64,000 nucleotides of DNA, taken from the NCBI GenBank assembly GCA_963715565.1, contig OY970256.1, positions 2,170,001 to 2,234,000 on the forward strand, in the 5' to 3' direction. Below are positions 40,212 to 48,662 of this stretch, one piece after another. The translations under genes were made by a program, and so were the position numbers. Source of the DNA: JACVRN01 sp963715565. Its GTDB lineage: Bacteria > Acidobacteriota > Blastocatellia > Pyrinomonadales > Pyrinomonadaceae. The stretch's first letter is position 1, and every line of letters starts with the position of its first letter. A model generated the notes under the pieces. The model made no database searches and was not told the DNA's origin. It worked only from the letters and a program-made list of their open reading frames with translations.

Positions 40212-41387
40212 CTAGCGGTCGCCGTCTCTCTTTTCAACCTTTTTAGCGTGAAAGACGAGCAGCCCCTTGCGGCGTAAAACAGATGCGCCGCCGGGCAATT
40301 CCGAGACGCGCCCGCCGCGCCCGTCAAAGAGCAGGCGCTCGACCGCCAAGAGGTGAACCATCTCCAGGCGTCGCAGGCTCCCGCGCCGCTCCCCGAGCCA
40401 ACGCCTGAGAGCGCGACGGCGCACGGCGCTTGGCGCAACCATCAGCACATCAACGCGCAAAGCGGGCGCGCTCGCGCGTGCCGAGCCGTCCAAGCGCGCA
40501 CCTTCCGGGCCGCCGCGCTCTCCTTCCGAACCATCAACGCGCGCCTCTTCCAAAAGCTCTGCGGCTGAGATGTCCAGCGCCGCAGCATCTTCGCGCAGAA
40601 GCTGGGCCGTGCGTGCAAGCCCTTCGACCACGCGCGCGTTAAAGCTTTGCATCATGGGAATCAGGCTGTGCCTGACACGCACGCGCGCAAATCTTTCATC
40701 GCGGTTCATCTCGTCCGAGCGCCACTCCACGCCACACGAGCGACAATACTCCTCCGTCCCTGCGCGTCTGGCCCAGTTGACGAGCGGTCTCGCCAGCAGC
40801 ACGCTCTCTTTCGCTTCCAGAAGACGCACGGGCTCTATGCCGCTCAGACCCTCTGCCCCGCTCCCGCGCATGAGCCGTAGCAGTACCGTCTCCGCCTGAT
40901 CGTCCAAAGTGTGAGCCGTCAGGACGGCGCTGGCCTCATGCCTGTTTGCGACCCGCGCCAGAAATTCGTAACGCGCGACGCGCGCGGCCTGTTCCAGATT
41001 GTCCCTGCTTTGTTCGGCCAACTCCCCGACGGACGCGCGCCCGATTTCGACTTCGTACCCGAGCGTGCGTGACCAATCGGCAACCCATCGCGCGTCCTCA
41101 CGGCTCGCCGCGCGCAGCCCGTGATCCAGATGCGCGACCACTGTAGACAATTTCAACCGCCCTGCCTTTAACAATTCATCGAGCCCGAGCAGGAGCGAGA
41201 CGGAATCCGCGCCGCCAGAGACGGCGACGACCACGCGCGCTCCCTCCATGGGCAAAGCGAGCCGCTTCCATTCGGCCAACAAAGCCTGCGCGAAACGGCT
41301 CAGCCTGCGAGGGCGGTCTTTGGCTTCGCGGCCCGCTTCGTCCCGCGCGCCGTGGCTTCGCACAATTTTTTTACGCGCCCTTGTCAT
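40212..41387 (-). CDS. tilS: tRNA(Ile)-lysidine synthase
   Basis: The start is set at ATG 41387 (MTRARKKIVR). The PP-loop motif SGGADS lies at residues 57-62, then VVAHLDHGLRAASREDARWV and AVLTAHTLDDQAETVLLRLM, the TilS signatures. C-terminal substrate-binding domains are present. TilS converts the wobble C of tRNA-Ile(CAU) to lysidine so it reads AUA; it is essential. First gene of the tilS-hpt-ftsH-folP run. Confidence 0.93.
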   Translation of the reverse strand: MTRARKKIVRSHGARDEAGREAKDRPRRLSRFAQALLAEWKRLALPMEGARVVVAVSGGADSVSLLLGLDELLKAGRLKLSTVVAHLDHGLRAASREDARWVADWSRTLGYEVEIGRASVGELAEQSRDNLEQAARVARYEFLARVANRHEASAVLTAHTLDDQAETVLLRLMRGSGAEGLSGIEPVRLLEAKESVLLARPLVNWARRAGTEEYCRSCGVEWRSDEMNRDERFARVRVRHSLIPMMQSFNARVVEGLARTAQLLREDAAALDISAAELLEEARVDGSEGERGGPEGARLDGSARASAPALRVDVLMVAPSAVRRRALRRWLGERRGSLRRLEMVHLLAVERLLFDGRGGRVSELPGGASVLRRKGLLVFHAKKVEKRDGDR

Positions 41388-41544
41388 CGAGAGCGATTGT
41401 CGAGCGTTGAACGCGGGGCCGTCAACCCACGCCCGCGCACGGCGCTTCCAAATCGCAGGGCGCGGAATGTATACTGGCAGAGTATTGCCCTGCCTCGCCA
41501 ACCCGGAGCCTCATACTTTCGAGCCTTGAGAAGGTTTGTGGGTG

Positions 41545-41946
41545 ATGTCTGTAACAATGCGTAAAATACCCGAAGCAGCCCCGTCGCGCACCATTCTGGT
41601 AGCAGATGATTTCGACGACACGCGTCTCATTATGAGGTTGTGGCTGGAGCGGCGCGGCTATCGCGTGGTCGAGGCGTCGGACGGCGTCGAAGCCCTTGAA
41701 GTCGCGCGCATGGAATCGCCCGACCTCATCATCATGGATATAGAAATGCCTGCGTTGGACGGGCTGGCGGCCACGCGCCGCCTGCGCGAGGACGAACAAT
41801 TGCGCCGCGTGCCCGTGGTCGCCGTCTCGGCCTACGGCGCGGAGCACTGGCGCGCACGCGCCATAGAAGCTGGCTGCAACGAATACGTCTCGACCCCATT
41901 CGAGCCCGCAGAGCTTGACGAGCTAATCAAATCTCTTCTCCCGTAA
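41545..41946 (+). CDS. Single-domain response regulator (CheY-like) lacking the conserved Lys
   Basis: The start is taken at ATG 41545. Receiver features: ILVADDFDDTRLIMRLWLER, phosphoacceptor Asp in LIIMDIEMPALDG, Ser in VVAVSAYG. At the end of beta-5, where receivers have a Lys before Pro (KPF), this protein reads NEYVSTPFEP, with Thr in place of Lys. That Lys normally couples phosphorylation to the conformational switch, so signalling may be altered. There is no output domain and no kinase gene nearby. Divergent from tilS. Confidence 0.87.
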   Translation: MSVTMRKIPEAAPSRTILVADDFDDTRLIMRLWLERRGYRVVEASDGVEALEVARMESPDLIIMDIEMPALDGLAATRRLREDEQLRRVPVVAVSAYGAEHWRARAIEAGCNEYVSTPFEPAELDELIKSLLP

Positions 41947-41998
41947 GAGAAAAGCGCATCCGAAAAAGTTGCGGCCACGCGGTAGAGTCTTAAAATAA

Positions 41999-42027
41999 TT
42001 GACGAGCCAATTAAGAAGGTATATCGT
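41999..42027 (+). promoter_or_regulatory. Possible promoter for the S1/P1 nuclease gene
   Basis: TTGACG and TATCGT are separated by 17 bases, about 95 bases upstream of the nuclease start codon. The -35 is good, the -10 weak. Confidence 0.4.
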
Positions 42028-42123
42028 TTCGCCGCTTTTCTCACAAGGGGTTCTGTTCTTCTCTTTCTCTCTCTCGCGAACCGGGGAATTCTCTTCGATC
42101 CTCTAACTTTTAGGAGAAGGCCA

Positions 42124-43092
42124 ATGAAAAAACTTGTTGCAGTCCTGACCATTACTTTCTCGCTGCTGCTCCCAACGCAAGCTTTGGCGTGGAATGGCAA
42201 AGGTCATCAGACGGTCGCTTACATCGCTTACAGGAATCTCACGCCGCAGGCCAGACAAAGGGTCAACAAGCTGCTCGAACGTCACAGGGATTACACCAAG
42301 CTCAAAGCCTTTGCCGGAAGCCCGACGAGCAGTAACTATCGCCTGATAATTTTTATGAACGCCGCGACGTGGCCGGATACGCTCAGGGACGACGCGCGTT
42401 TTTATGACGAGACGGACCCGGACGCTATTCCGACCAAAAAGATCGCGGGCTTTCCGGACATGAAGAAGCACAGGCCATGGCACTTTATTGATTTTGCTTT
42501 CGCCGATGGCGTGAGCGAGGACAAAACGGTCGGGCCGGGTGTACAGAACGCGCAGAAATCAATCAATGCTTTCAGGCATGCGATTACTAATAGCCCGGAG
42601 ATGTCTTACCGCGCGTACTTCCTGTCGTGGCTGCTGCATCTGGTCGGCGACGTTCACCAGCCGTTGCATTGCATCGCGCGCTTTACGCCGCAATACAGCC
42701 TGCCGGACTATCCGGACGGCGACCGTGGCGGCAATCGTTTTCAGATTGTGGAATTTCCCGTACCCGAAGCTAACTACAGCGCCGACAGCCTGCACAGCTT
42801 TTGGGACGGCGTGCTCGGCACGCGGCGCGACATCTCGGCGATTCGCACGCTCGGCAATGGAATCATGAATGAGTTTCCCATGCCGAACAATTTGAGCGCC
42901 GACGAGAACGAATGGATTCGAGAGAGCTTCGATCTGGGTCGCACCGTCGCCTATACGCTCACGCCAACTACGCCGAACACGAAACCGGCAATCACGCCCG
43001 AGTATTTCCAGAAGACGCAGAAAGTGGCCCGCGAGCGCGTCGCGCTGGCAGGCTATCGGATGGCCGCCCTGCTTAACGAAAGATTCAAATAA
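42124..43092 (+). CDS. Secreted S1/P1-type nuclease
   Basis: A Sec signal peptide (FSLLLPTQALA) is cut before Trp23, so the mature protein begins WNGKGH. In this family the N-terminal Trp helps bind the trinuclear zinc site. Further ligands: PWHFIDFAF (His and Asp), the HLVGDVHQPLHC motif, and DGDRGGNRF. Length (322) and order match P1/S1 nucleases, which cut single-stranded nucleic acids and release 3' phosphates. It is exported to the periplasm or outside. GGAG precedes the ATG. Confidence 0.92.
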   Translation: MKKLVAVLTITFSLLLPTQALAWNGKGHQTVAYIAYRNLTPQARQRVNKLLERHRDYTKLKAFAGSPTSSNYRLIIFMNAATWPDTLRDDARFYDETDPDAIPTKKIAGFPDMKKHRPWHFIDFAFADGVSEDKTVGPGVQNAQKSINAFRHAITNSPEMSYRAYFLSWLLHLVGDVHQPLHCIARFTPQYSLPDYPDGDRGGNRFQIVEFPVPEANYSADSLHSFWDGVLGTRRDISAIRTLGNGIMNEFPMPNNLSADENEWIRESFDLGRTVAYTLTPTTPNTKPAITPEYFQKTQKVARERVALAGYRMAALLNERFK

Positions 43093-43100
43093 AGTGATAA

Positions 43101-43228
43101 ATGCAAAGTGCAAAATGATGAATTAAAGAGATTGATTCATCGGTTCATTGTTTCATTGAATCAATGAAGAAATGAATCAATGATTAAATCTCTTTTCATT
43201 CATCATTTTGCACTTTGCATTTTGCATT
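43101..43228. repeat. Heptamer hairpin H7 (AAAGTGC/TTCATTG units)
   Basis: The longest hairpin of the set: about 55-60 bp per arm with a few mismatches. Outer part ATGCAAAGTGCAAAATGATG pairs with CATCATTTTGCACTTTGCAT; inner part has AAGAGATT, ATTCAT and TTCATTG units mirrored by CAATGAATCAATG. It fills the gap between the convergent nuclease and argB genes. Confidence 0.92.
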
Positions 43229-43233
43229 GCCTT

Positions 43234-44169
43234 TTACCTGACAATCATCGTGCCTGTGCCTTCGTCTGTGAAGACTTCGGCGAGCAGCGCGTTGCGTAAG
43301 GAGCAGTTGATGATGTGCGCGCTCTTGACGCCGCGACGCAGCAGCGCAGCAATGCCTTGGAGCTTGGGAATCATGCCGCCCGTGGCGCGGCCCTCGCTCA
43401 CCAGCGCCTCCGCCTCGTCCACCGTCAGCCGTGAGAGCTTTGTGCGCGGGTCGCCTCCATCCAGATAGATGCCGTCCACGTCCGACAGCAGAATCAGTTT
43501 CTCTGCTTCGAGCCGGACGGCTATCTCCGACGCGATGGTGTCGGCGTTGATATTAAAGACCATGCCTTCTGCGTCTGCGCCGAGCGAAGAGACGACCGGC
43601 AGATAGCTCTGATCCAGCAGCACGCACAGGAGCCGCGTATTAATCTCCACGACGTCTCCGACGTGGCCGAAGTCCACGCGCTCGCTCTCGCCCGTCTCGC
43701 GGTTCAAAACGTCTCGCGGCGGACGACGCTCTGCGTGCACTATGTTTCCGTCAACGCCCGAGAGCCCGACGGCTTCTATATTGCGCTGGCGCAGTGCTGC
43801 CAGAATGTCCGTGTTAATCTTGCCCGCGAAAATCATCTTCGCCATCTCAAGCGTCGCGTCGTCCGTCACGCGCCGCCCGTCTATGATGGTCTGCTCCACG
43901 CCCAGCAGCGATGCCAGCTCCGACAACTGTTTGCCGCCGCCGTGCACGACGCACACGCGTATCCCTACCTGATGCAGCAGGGCCAGCTCCTCCGCGAGCG
44001 AAGCCAGGTTAGACTTTTCTTCCGTCACCTTGCCCGAGAGCTTGACGACGAAAGTTTTGCCCTTGAACCTCTGTATGTAAGGCAAAGCCTCGCGCAGTAG
44101 ATCGAGCCGCGTTTGCTGCGAAGGGCGCGCGTCTTTCTGATTAGCTGTTTCAGCTTCGTGGCGGCTCAT
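43234..44169 (-). CDS. argB: N-acetylglutamate kinase
   Basis: A 311-residue amino-acid kinase: FVVKLSGKVTEEKSNLASLA, VCVVHGGGKQLSELASLLGV, VGLSGVDGN, PVVSSLGADAEGMVFNINAD and LILLSDVDGIYLDGGDPRTK, then RATGGMIPKL. These are the ArgB carbamate-kinase-fold motifs. It phosphorylates N-acetylglutamate in the second step of arginine synthesis. Last gene of the arginine cluster, six bases after argF'. Confidence 0.94.
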   Translation of the reverse strand: MSRHEAETANQKDARPSQQTRLDLLREALPYIQRFKGKTFVVKLSGKVTEEKSNLASLAEELALLHQVGIRVCVVHGGGKQLSELASLLGVEQTIIDGRRVTDDATLEMAKMIFAGKINTDILAALRQRNIEAVGLSGVDGNIVHAERRPPRDVLNRETGESERVDFGHVGDVVEINTRLLCVLLDQSYLPVVSSLGADAEGMVFNINADTIASEIAVRLEAEKLILLSDVDGIYLDGGDPRTKLSRLTVDEAEALVSEGRATGGMIPKLQGIAALLRRGVKSAHIINCSLRNALLAEVFTDEGTGTMIVR

Positions 44170-44175
44170 AGCATT

Positions 44176-45183
44176 TTATTTCCCGAGGAGTCGCGTCATG
44201 ATGGCCTTCTGCACGTGCAGACGATTTTCGGCTTCGTCTATGACGACCGAGCGCGCGGAATCAATCACGGAGTCGGTCACAATCACGTTGCGGCGCACGG
44301 GCAAACAGTGCATGAAAATCCCGCTCGCCGTGCGGGCCATCTTTTCATCATCAACAATCCAGCGGTCACGATACTCGGCGCGCTCTTTGATATCTTCTTC
44401 GACGCGCCCGTAAAAGCGAGAGCTTCCCCAGCTTTTCGCGTACACCACTTCCGCGCCGTCAAAAGCTTCGCTCACGTCGTTTGTAACGCGAACACTTCCA
44501 TCATTCTCACCAGCTTGATTTTTAATCTCCATCATCAACTCATCGTCAAGCTCGTAGCCGGGCGGGTGCGCGATCGTGAGGTCGTGACCCATCTGTGCAG
44601 CCGCGAGCGCAAAGCTATTCGGCACGGCCATCGGCAAAGGCTTTGGATGCCACGCCCAAGTGAGAAGGACGCGCTTTTTTCCCGTGCCCAGCTTTTCGCG
44701 TATGGTCATCATGTCGGCCATCGCCTGACACGGGTGATGCATAGCCGATTCAAGATTGATGACGGGCACATCGCTATAGCGCGCAAACGCCGCGAGCACG
44801 GGGTCGCGCCGCTCCGCTTCCCAATCCTTCAAGGCCGCGAAAGTTCTGACGCCGATACCCGCAGCATATCTTCCGAGCACGCGTACAAACTCCGCTACAT
44901 GCTCCGTCTTGTCGCCATCCATGACCACGCCCTCGCGGTGCTCCAAAGTCCAAGACGTCCCGCCCGGCTCAAGCACGACCGCGCCGCCTCCAAGCTCGAA
45001 GACGCCCACCTGCATAGAAGCGCGCGTGCGCAAAGAAGGATTAAAGAAGACGAGCGCAATGGAACGGCCCGCGAGCGGCTTCTCAAACACCTCGCCCCGT
45101 TTGAACAAGAGCGCCGCGTCAATCAATCGCTCAAGCTCCGCGCGCGGCCATTCACCTGTTGTCAGAAAATTCTTCGGCATCAA
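44176..45183 (-). CDS. argF': N-acetylornithine-type carbamoyltransferase
   Basis: A 335-residue transcarbamylase. FFNPSLRTRASMQVGVFELG carries the carbamoyl-phosphate loop, and VVMDGDKTEHVAEFVRVLGR, WAWHPKPLPMAVPNSFALAA, AKSWGS and FMHCLPVRRNV follow. This pattern, especially HPKPL and HCLPVRRN with the MDGD loop, is that of the Xanthomonas N-acetylornithine carbamoyltransferase, not of ordinary OTCase with an STRTR motif. It would make N-acetylcitrulline from N-acetylornithine. As I recall the Xanthomonas sequence, Glu92 that selects the acetyl group aligns with Thr here, so another acyl group (succinyl, as in Bacteroides) cannot be excluded. Confidence 0.85.
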   Translation of the reverse strand: MMPKNFLTTGEWPRAELERLIDAALLFKRGEVFEKPLAGRSIALVFFNPSLRTRASMQVGVFELGGGAVVLEPGGTSWTLEHREGVVMDGDKTEHVAEFVRVLGRYAAGIGVRTFAALKDWEAERRDPVLAAFARYSDVPVINLESAMHHPCQAMADMMTIREKLGTGKKRVLLTWAWHPKPLPMAVPNSFALAAAQMGHDLTIAHPPGYELDDELMMEIKNQAGENDGSVRVTNDVSEAFDGAEVVYAKSWGSSRFYGRVEEDIKERAEYRDRWIVDDEKMARTASGIFMHCLPVRRNVIVTDSVIDSARSVVIDEAENRLHVQKAIMTRLLGK

Positions 45184-45209
45184 TTCACTTGTAGGGACAA
45201 GCCCTGCCC

Positions 45210-46403
45210 CTACTGTTTCACTACGGTCTTGAGCGATTCGACAAAGAGGTCAATCTCTTCTTTTTTCAAACAGAGCGGCGGCAGTAGACGCAGCACGTGT
45301 GGGTTGCTGGACGTGCCGGTGATGATGCGCCGGTCGAGCAGCGCTTGATGCACGGGCGCGCTCTTTTCTTTGAACTCCAGCCCCAGCAGGAAACCGAGGC
45401 CGCGCACCCGCACGACTTCGGGAATCTCCGTCAAACGCTCGCGCAGGTACTTTTCGACTTCGCGCACGTTGTCCAGCATCCCGTCTTCTTCAATCGCTTC
45501 GAGCGTGGCCGCGACGGCAGCCATCGCCAGCATCCCGCCGCCAAAGGTCGTGCCCAGATCGTTCTCTTTAATATGCGCGGCGGTCGTGTCCGAGACCAGA
45601 CACGCGCCGACGGGCACGCCGCTCCCGAGAGCCTTCGCGAGCGTGATGATGTCCGGCACAACACCGCCGGACGCCGGGCTTCCGGCAAAGAACCACTCGC
45701 CCGTGCGGCCCACGCCCGTCTGCACCTCGTCGTAAATCAATAAAATTCCGCGCTCGTCCGCCAGCTCGCGAAGCTGACGAAAAAATTCCGGCGAGGCCGT
45801 GACCACACCCGCCATGGATTGAATCGGCTCAAGCATAATTGCTGCGACCGATTCATCCGCCAGGCGTTCGACGGAAGCGATGTCGCCAAACTCTGCCTCT
45901 ATGTGTCCCGGCACGTTCGGTCGCCCAAGCTCCCTGTACTTGCCTAAGAAGGTCGCGCTGATGGAATCCGCCGTGCGCCCGTGAAACCCGTTCGAGAAGG
46001 TGACGATTTTTTCCCGCCCGGTCGCCATGCGCGCCATACGCATAGCGTTCTCGTTAGCCTCCGTTCCCGAATTGCAGAAGAAGACTTTGGCAAGCGGCAA
46101 CGGAGCGAGCCGCACAAGCTTTTCAGCCGCGCGTGCGCGCTCATGTGAATAGACCAGATTAGAGTAAAACAGCAGCCGCTCACTTTGCGCCTTCAGGGCT
46201 TCGACCACGCGCGGGTGGCAATGACCCGTAGCGCAGACCGCGTGACCACCATACAGGTCCAGGTAACGCGTGCCGTCGCTTGCATAAAGCCACGCGCCGC
46301 GCCCACGCTCTGCCACCAGCGGCATCTTCTTGTACGTCGCCAACTGAAACTGATCTTCCAGCGCCGCCGTGTTCTGAAATGATGAAGCCAATTTCGTTAT
46401 CAT
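45210..46403 (-). CDS. argD: Acetylornithine aminotransferase
   Basis: A 397-residue class-III aminotransferase. ASDGTRYLDLYGGHAVCATG, FFCNSGTEANENAMRMAR, IMLEPIQSMAGV, LIYDEVQTGVGRTGEWF and DIITLAKALGSGVPVGACL (PLP Lys) identify ArgD. It transaminates N-acetylglutamate semialdehyde to N-acetylornithine, the substrate of the carbamoyltransferase encoded next. Hairpin H8 sits in the 111-base gap upstream, after argC. Confidence 0.94.
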   Translation of the reverse strand: MITKLASSFQNTAALEDQFQLATYKKMPLVAERGRGAWLYASDGTRYLDLYGGHAVCATGHCHPRVVEALKAQSERLLFYSNLVYSHERARAAEKLVRLAPLPLAKVFFCNSGTEANENAMRMARMATGREKIVTFSNGFHGRTADSISATFLGKYRELGRPNVPGHIEAEFGDIASVERLADESVAAIMLEPIQSMAGVVTASPEFFRQLRELADERGILLIYDEVQTGVGRTGEWFFAGSPASGGVVPDIITLAKALGSGVPVGACLVSDTTAAHIKENDLGTTFGGGMLAMAAVAATLEAIEEDGMLDNVREVEKYLRERLTEIPEVVRVRGLGFLLGLEFKEKSAPVHQALLDRRIITGTSSNPHVLRLLPPLCLKKEEIDLFVESLKTVVKQ

Positions 46404-46410
46404 AAGAAAA

Positions 46411-46512
46411 AGTTAGAAGTAAGCAGTGAGCAGTAAGCAGTAAAAGAAAGAAGTGAGCAGTAAGCAATGTCTTTCGTTCGACTGCTTACTGCTTACTGCT
46501 TACTACTTACTC
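46411..46512. repeat. Heptamer hairpin H8 (AGTAAGC units)
   Basis: Left arm of 7-mers AGTAAGC, AGTGAGC, AGTAAGC, repeated a second time near 46451-46466; right arm ACTGCTTACTGCTTACTGCT and on to 46512. It lies inside the arginine cluster between argC and argD and ends right at the argC stop codon. Confidence 0.93.
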
Positions 46513-46514
46513 AT

Positions 46515-47546
46515 TCACGGGTTTGTTCCTGCCAGTATGAGCCCGGTCTGTTCTTCGAGGCCGGACATTAGATTCATGTTTTGCACGGCCTGTCCGGCAG
46601 CGCCTTTGACCAGATTGTCGAGCGCGGAGAAGACAACGAGTGCGCGCCCGCGCACCGCAAAGCCCAGATCGCAGAAGTTGGTCGTCTTGACCCAGTTGAT
46701 GTCGGGCGAGCCTTCGACCAGACGAACGAAGAAAGCATCGCTATAAAATTGCGCGAACAAAGCGCGCACATCTTCGACGGTCATGTCGCTCTTGGTCTCT
46801 GCATAGATGGAGGCGAAGATGCCGCGCGAGACGGGAAGCGAATGCGTCATGAAGACAAGCTCGCTCGACCAATCTCCAAGCACGCGAAGGGTCTGCTCTA
46901 TCTCCGGCACGTGCTGGTGCGTGAAAGGCTTGTAGGCGTAGAAGGAATTCATGCGCTGCGGGTGATGCGTATTCGCAGCCGCCTTTGCGCCCGAGCCGGA
47001 AGAGCCTGTCTTGGCATCGACCACGACGCGCCCGCTCAAAACGCCTGCGGCGACTAAAGGAGCGAGGCCGAGCAGCGTGGCGGTCGCAAAGCACCCCGGA
47101 TTGCTGATGAAGCGTGCGCTCCGTATAGCTTCGCTGTTGGTCTCGGTCAAGCCGTAGACGAATTTCTCCTGAAGGTCTAGAGCCGTGTGCTCGCGCCCGT
47201 AATGCTCTGCAAACTCCGCGCTGTCCGAGAGACGAAAATCCCCCGAAAGATCTATCACCTTTAAGCTCTCGGGCAAGCGCGGCACAATCTCCATAGCCTG
47301 CCCGTGCGGGAGCGCCAGAAAAAGAAAATCAAGCTCGGCCAGCTCGGTCAGGTCTTCCGGCGCGCGAGTGAAAGAGAGGTCTGTCAGCCCCAGAAGATTG
47401 CGATGCACAGCGCCGACCGCACGGCCCGCGTGCTCGTTGGCCGTGACGAGCGCAATCTCGGCGTGCGGGTGGAAAAGCAGAATCCGCAGAAGCTCAGCCC
47501 CTCCGTAACCCGAACCGCCGAAAATTCCAATCTTCAGTTTCTTCAT
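46515..47546 (-). CDS. argC: N-acetyl-gamma-glutamyl-phosphate reductase
   Basis: A 343-residue protein: IGIFGGSGYGGAELLRILLF (NADP-binding), FLALPHGQAMEIVPRL, VIDLSGDFRL, catalytic Cys in FISNPGCFATATLLGLAPLV, and KTGSSGSGAKAAANTHHPQR. All are ArgC marks. It reduces N-acetylglutamyl phosphate to the semialdehyde, linking ArgB and ArgD. The P-loop protein gene ends 27 bases upstream. Confidence 0.95.
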   Translation of the reverse strand: MKKLKIGIFGGSGYGGAELLRILLFHPHAEIALVTANEHAGRAVGAVHRNLLGLTDLSFTRAPEDLTELAELDFLFLALPHGQAMEIVPRLPESLKVIDLSGDFRLSDSAEFAEHYGREHTALDLQEKFVYGLTETNSEAIRSARFISNPGCFATATLLGLAPLVAAGVLSGRVVVDAKTGSSGSGAKAAANTHHPQRMNSFYAYKPFTHQHVPEIEQTLRVLGDWSSELVFMTHSLPVSRGIFASIYAETKSDMTVEDVRALFAQFYSDAFFVRLVEGSPDINWVKTTNFCDLGFAVRGRALVVFSALDNLVKGAAGQAVQNMNLMSGLEEQTGLILAGTNP

Positions 47547-47573
47547 CTCAACTCAGCCGAAAAAAAATTAACA

Positions 47574-48644
47574 CTAGCCTTTGAGCTTTGCCTGCACGAT
47601 GCTAAAGAGCCGCGCGCCGTCGCGTCGAGCGTTGCCCGCAGGAACTTGAAACTCACGTTCTATAAAATCTTCGCCCATCTGCGAGTCGGTCACGGAGCCC
47701 GCGATGACATCGACGGAGAGCCCGCGCCGCTTGAACAATTCTATGCCGCCCCATGCGCCTACGTAATCCGACGCGCAGAAGATGAGGGCTCGCGTGGCCG
47801 CACGCAACTCCTCGTCGTCAAAGACCGAATCCACAGAGTAGCCGCCGAGTATGCCGTCGCCAAGTTCTAACACAATCACGTCGGGCGCGCTCTCGTTTAA
47901 ACGCGCGATGACGGACTTTGCCACGGGCGCTAAATCCGCCGCGCCTACGGTCGAAGGCAGCCCGCAATCCAGAAAGCTTGCGGTCGCTACAGCACCATGG
48001 TCGGCCATGTTGAGCGTGTCGCGCAAACAGGCTACGCCCGAAAGCTTGGCCGCCGCGACACGAAGCCCCGCGCGCGTCGCCTGCTTGATAACTTCGGTCG
48101 CCGCGTAGGTCTTGCCGCTGTTCATACAAGTGCCCGCGACCATCACGAGCGGAGCCGTTTGGCCCAGCTCATCGCGAAGCGGCAGAGCGGCCTTGTCTAT
48201 ATTGAGCACGCGCGCTTCGTCGTCGCACACGAGCCCTATGACCTCGACGCTGATGGCATCGCTCAGGCTCGAATGATGACCCGTGCAACGACCGATGACG
48301 CCGCCCATGTTCAAGAGATGAAGACGGTCTCCAGCGCTCACAGTCTCAGGAACGTCGCCGACGAAACCTTTGAGAGCACGCCTGCGCCCCAGCACGCCGA
48401 CCAACAAATCGCCCGGATTGATCTTCGCCAAACGACCCGTCGGCAGCTCCAACTGGTTATAGGTCGCGCTGTCGGTCAGAGCGCGCACTACCACCACGTC
48501 GCCCGCGCGCGCTCGCCTGGCTTCCGCCACCACCGCCACCGTCTTCGGCAATCCCAAAAGGGACGTGGCCGAACCCATCTTATCGGCTTCAACCACCACG
48601 ACATTCGTCGCGAACGCCGCATCCACGCTCTTGGTCATCAACAT
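47574..48644 (-). CDS. P-loop (SIMIBI-like) protein embedded in the arginine cluster
   Basis: The start is ATG 48644, after GGGGGG; the frame is open 26 codons further, through hairpin H9. About 356 residues: a beta-rich first 135, then PLVMVAGTCMNSGKTYAATE with a Walker A of the GTxxxSGKT type, then AAKLSGVAC, DHGAVATASFLDCGLPSTVG and DVIVLELGDGILGGY. This resembles the P-loop half of DUF1611 proteins, the family of the D-glutamate N-acetyltransferase DgcN. The identification is weak. Position inside the argR-argB run implies a role in arginine synthesis. No argA or argJ is seen in the window. Confidence 0.65.
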   Translation of the reverse strand: MLMTKSVDAAFATNVVVVEADKMGSATSLLGLPKTVAVVAEARRARAGDVVVVRALTDSATYNQLELPTGRLAKINPGDLLVGVLGRRRALKGFVGDVPETVSAGDRLHLLNMGGVIGRCTGHHSSLSDAISVEVIGLVCDDEARVLNIDKAALPLRDELGQTAPLVMVAGTCMNSGKTYAATEVIKQATRAGLRVAAAKLSGVACLRDTLNMADHGAVATASFLDCGLPSTVGAADLAPVAKSVIARLNESAPDVIVLELGDGILGGYSVDSVFDDEELRAATRALIFCASDYVGAWGGIELFKRRGLSVDVIAGSVTDSQMGEDFIEREFQVPAGNARRDGARLFSIVQAKLKG

Positions 48645-48662
48645 CTTCAGCCCCCCTATAAA

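Noticed and set aside
44113..45348. 411-codon open frame on the plus strand across argF'
   Set aside because: It lies antisense to a complete, motif-rich gene and its translation has no family features; GC-rich third positions keep the frame open.
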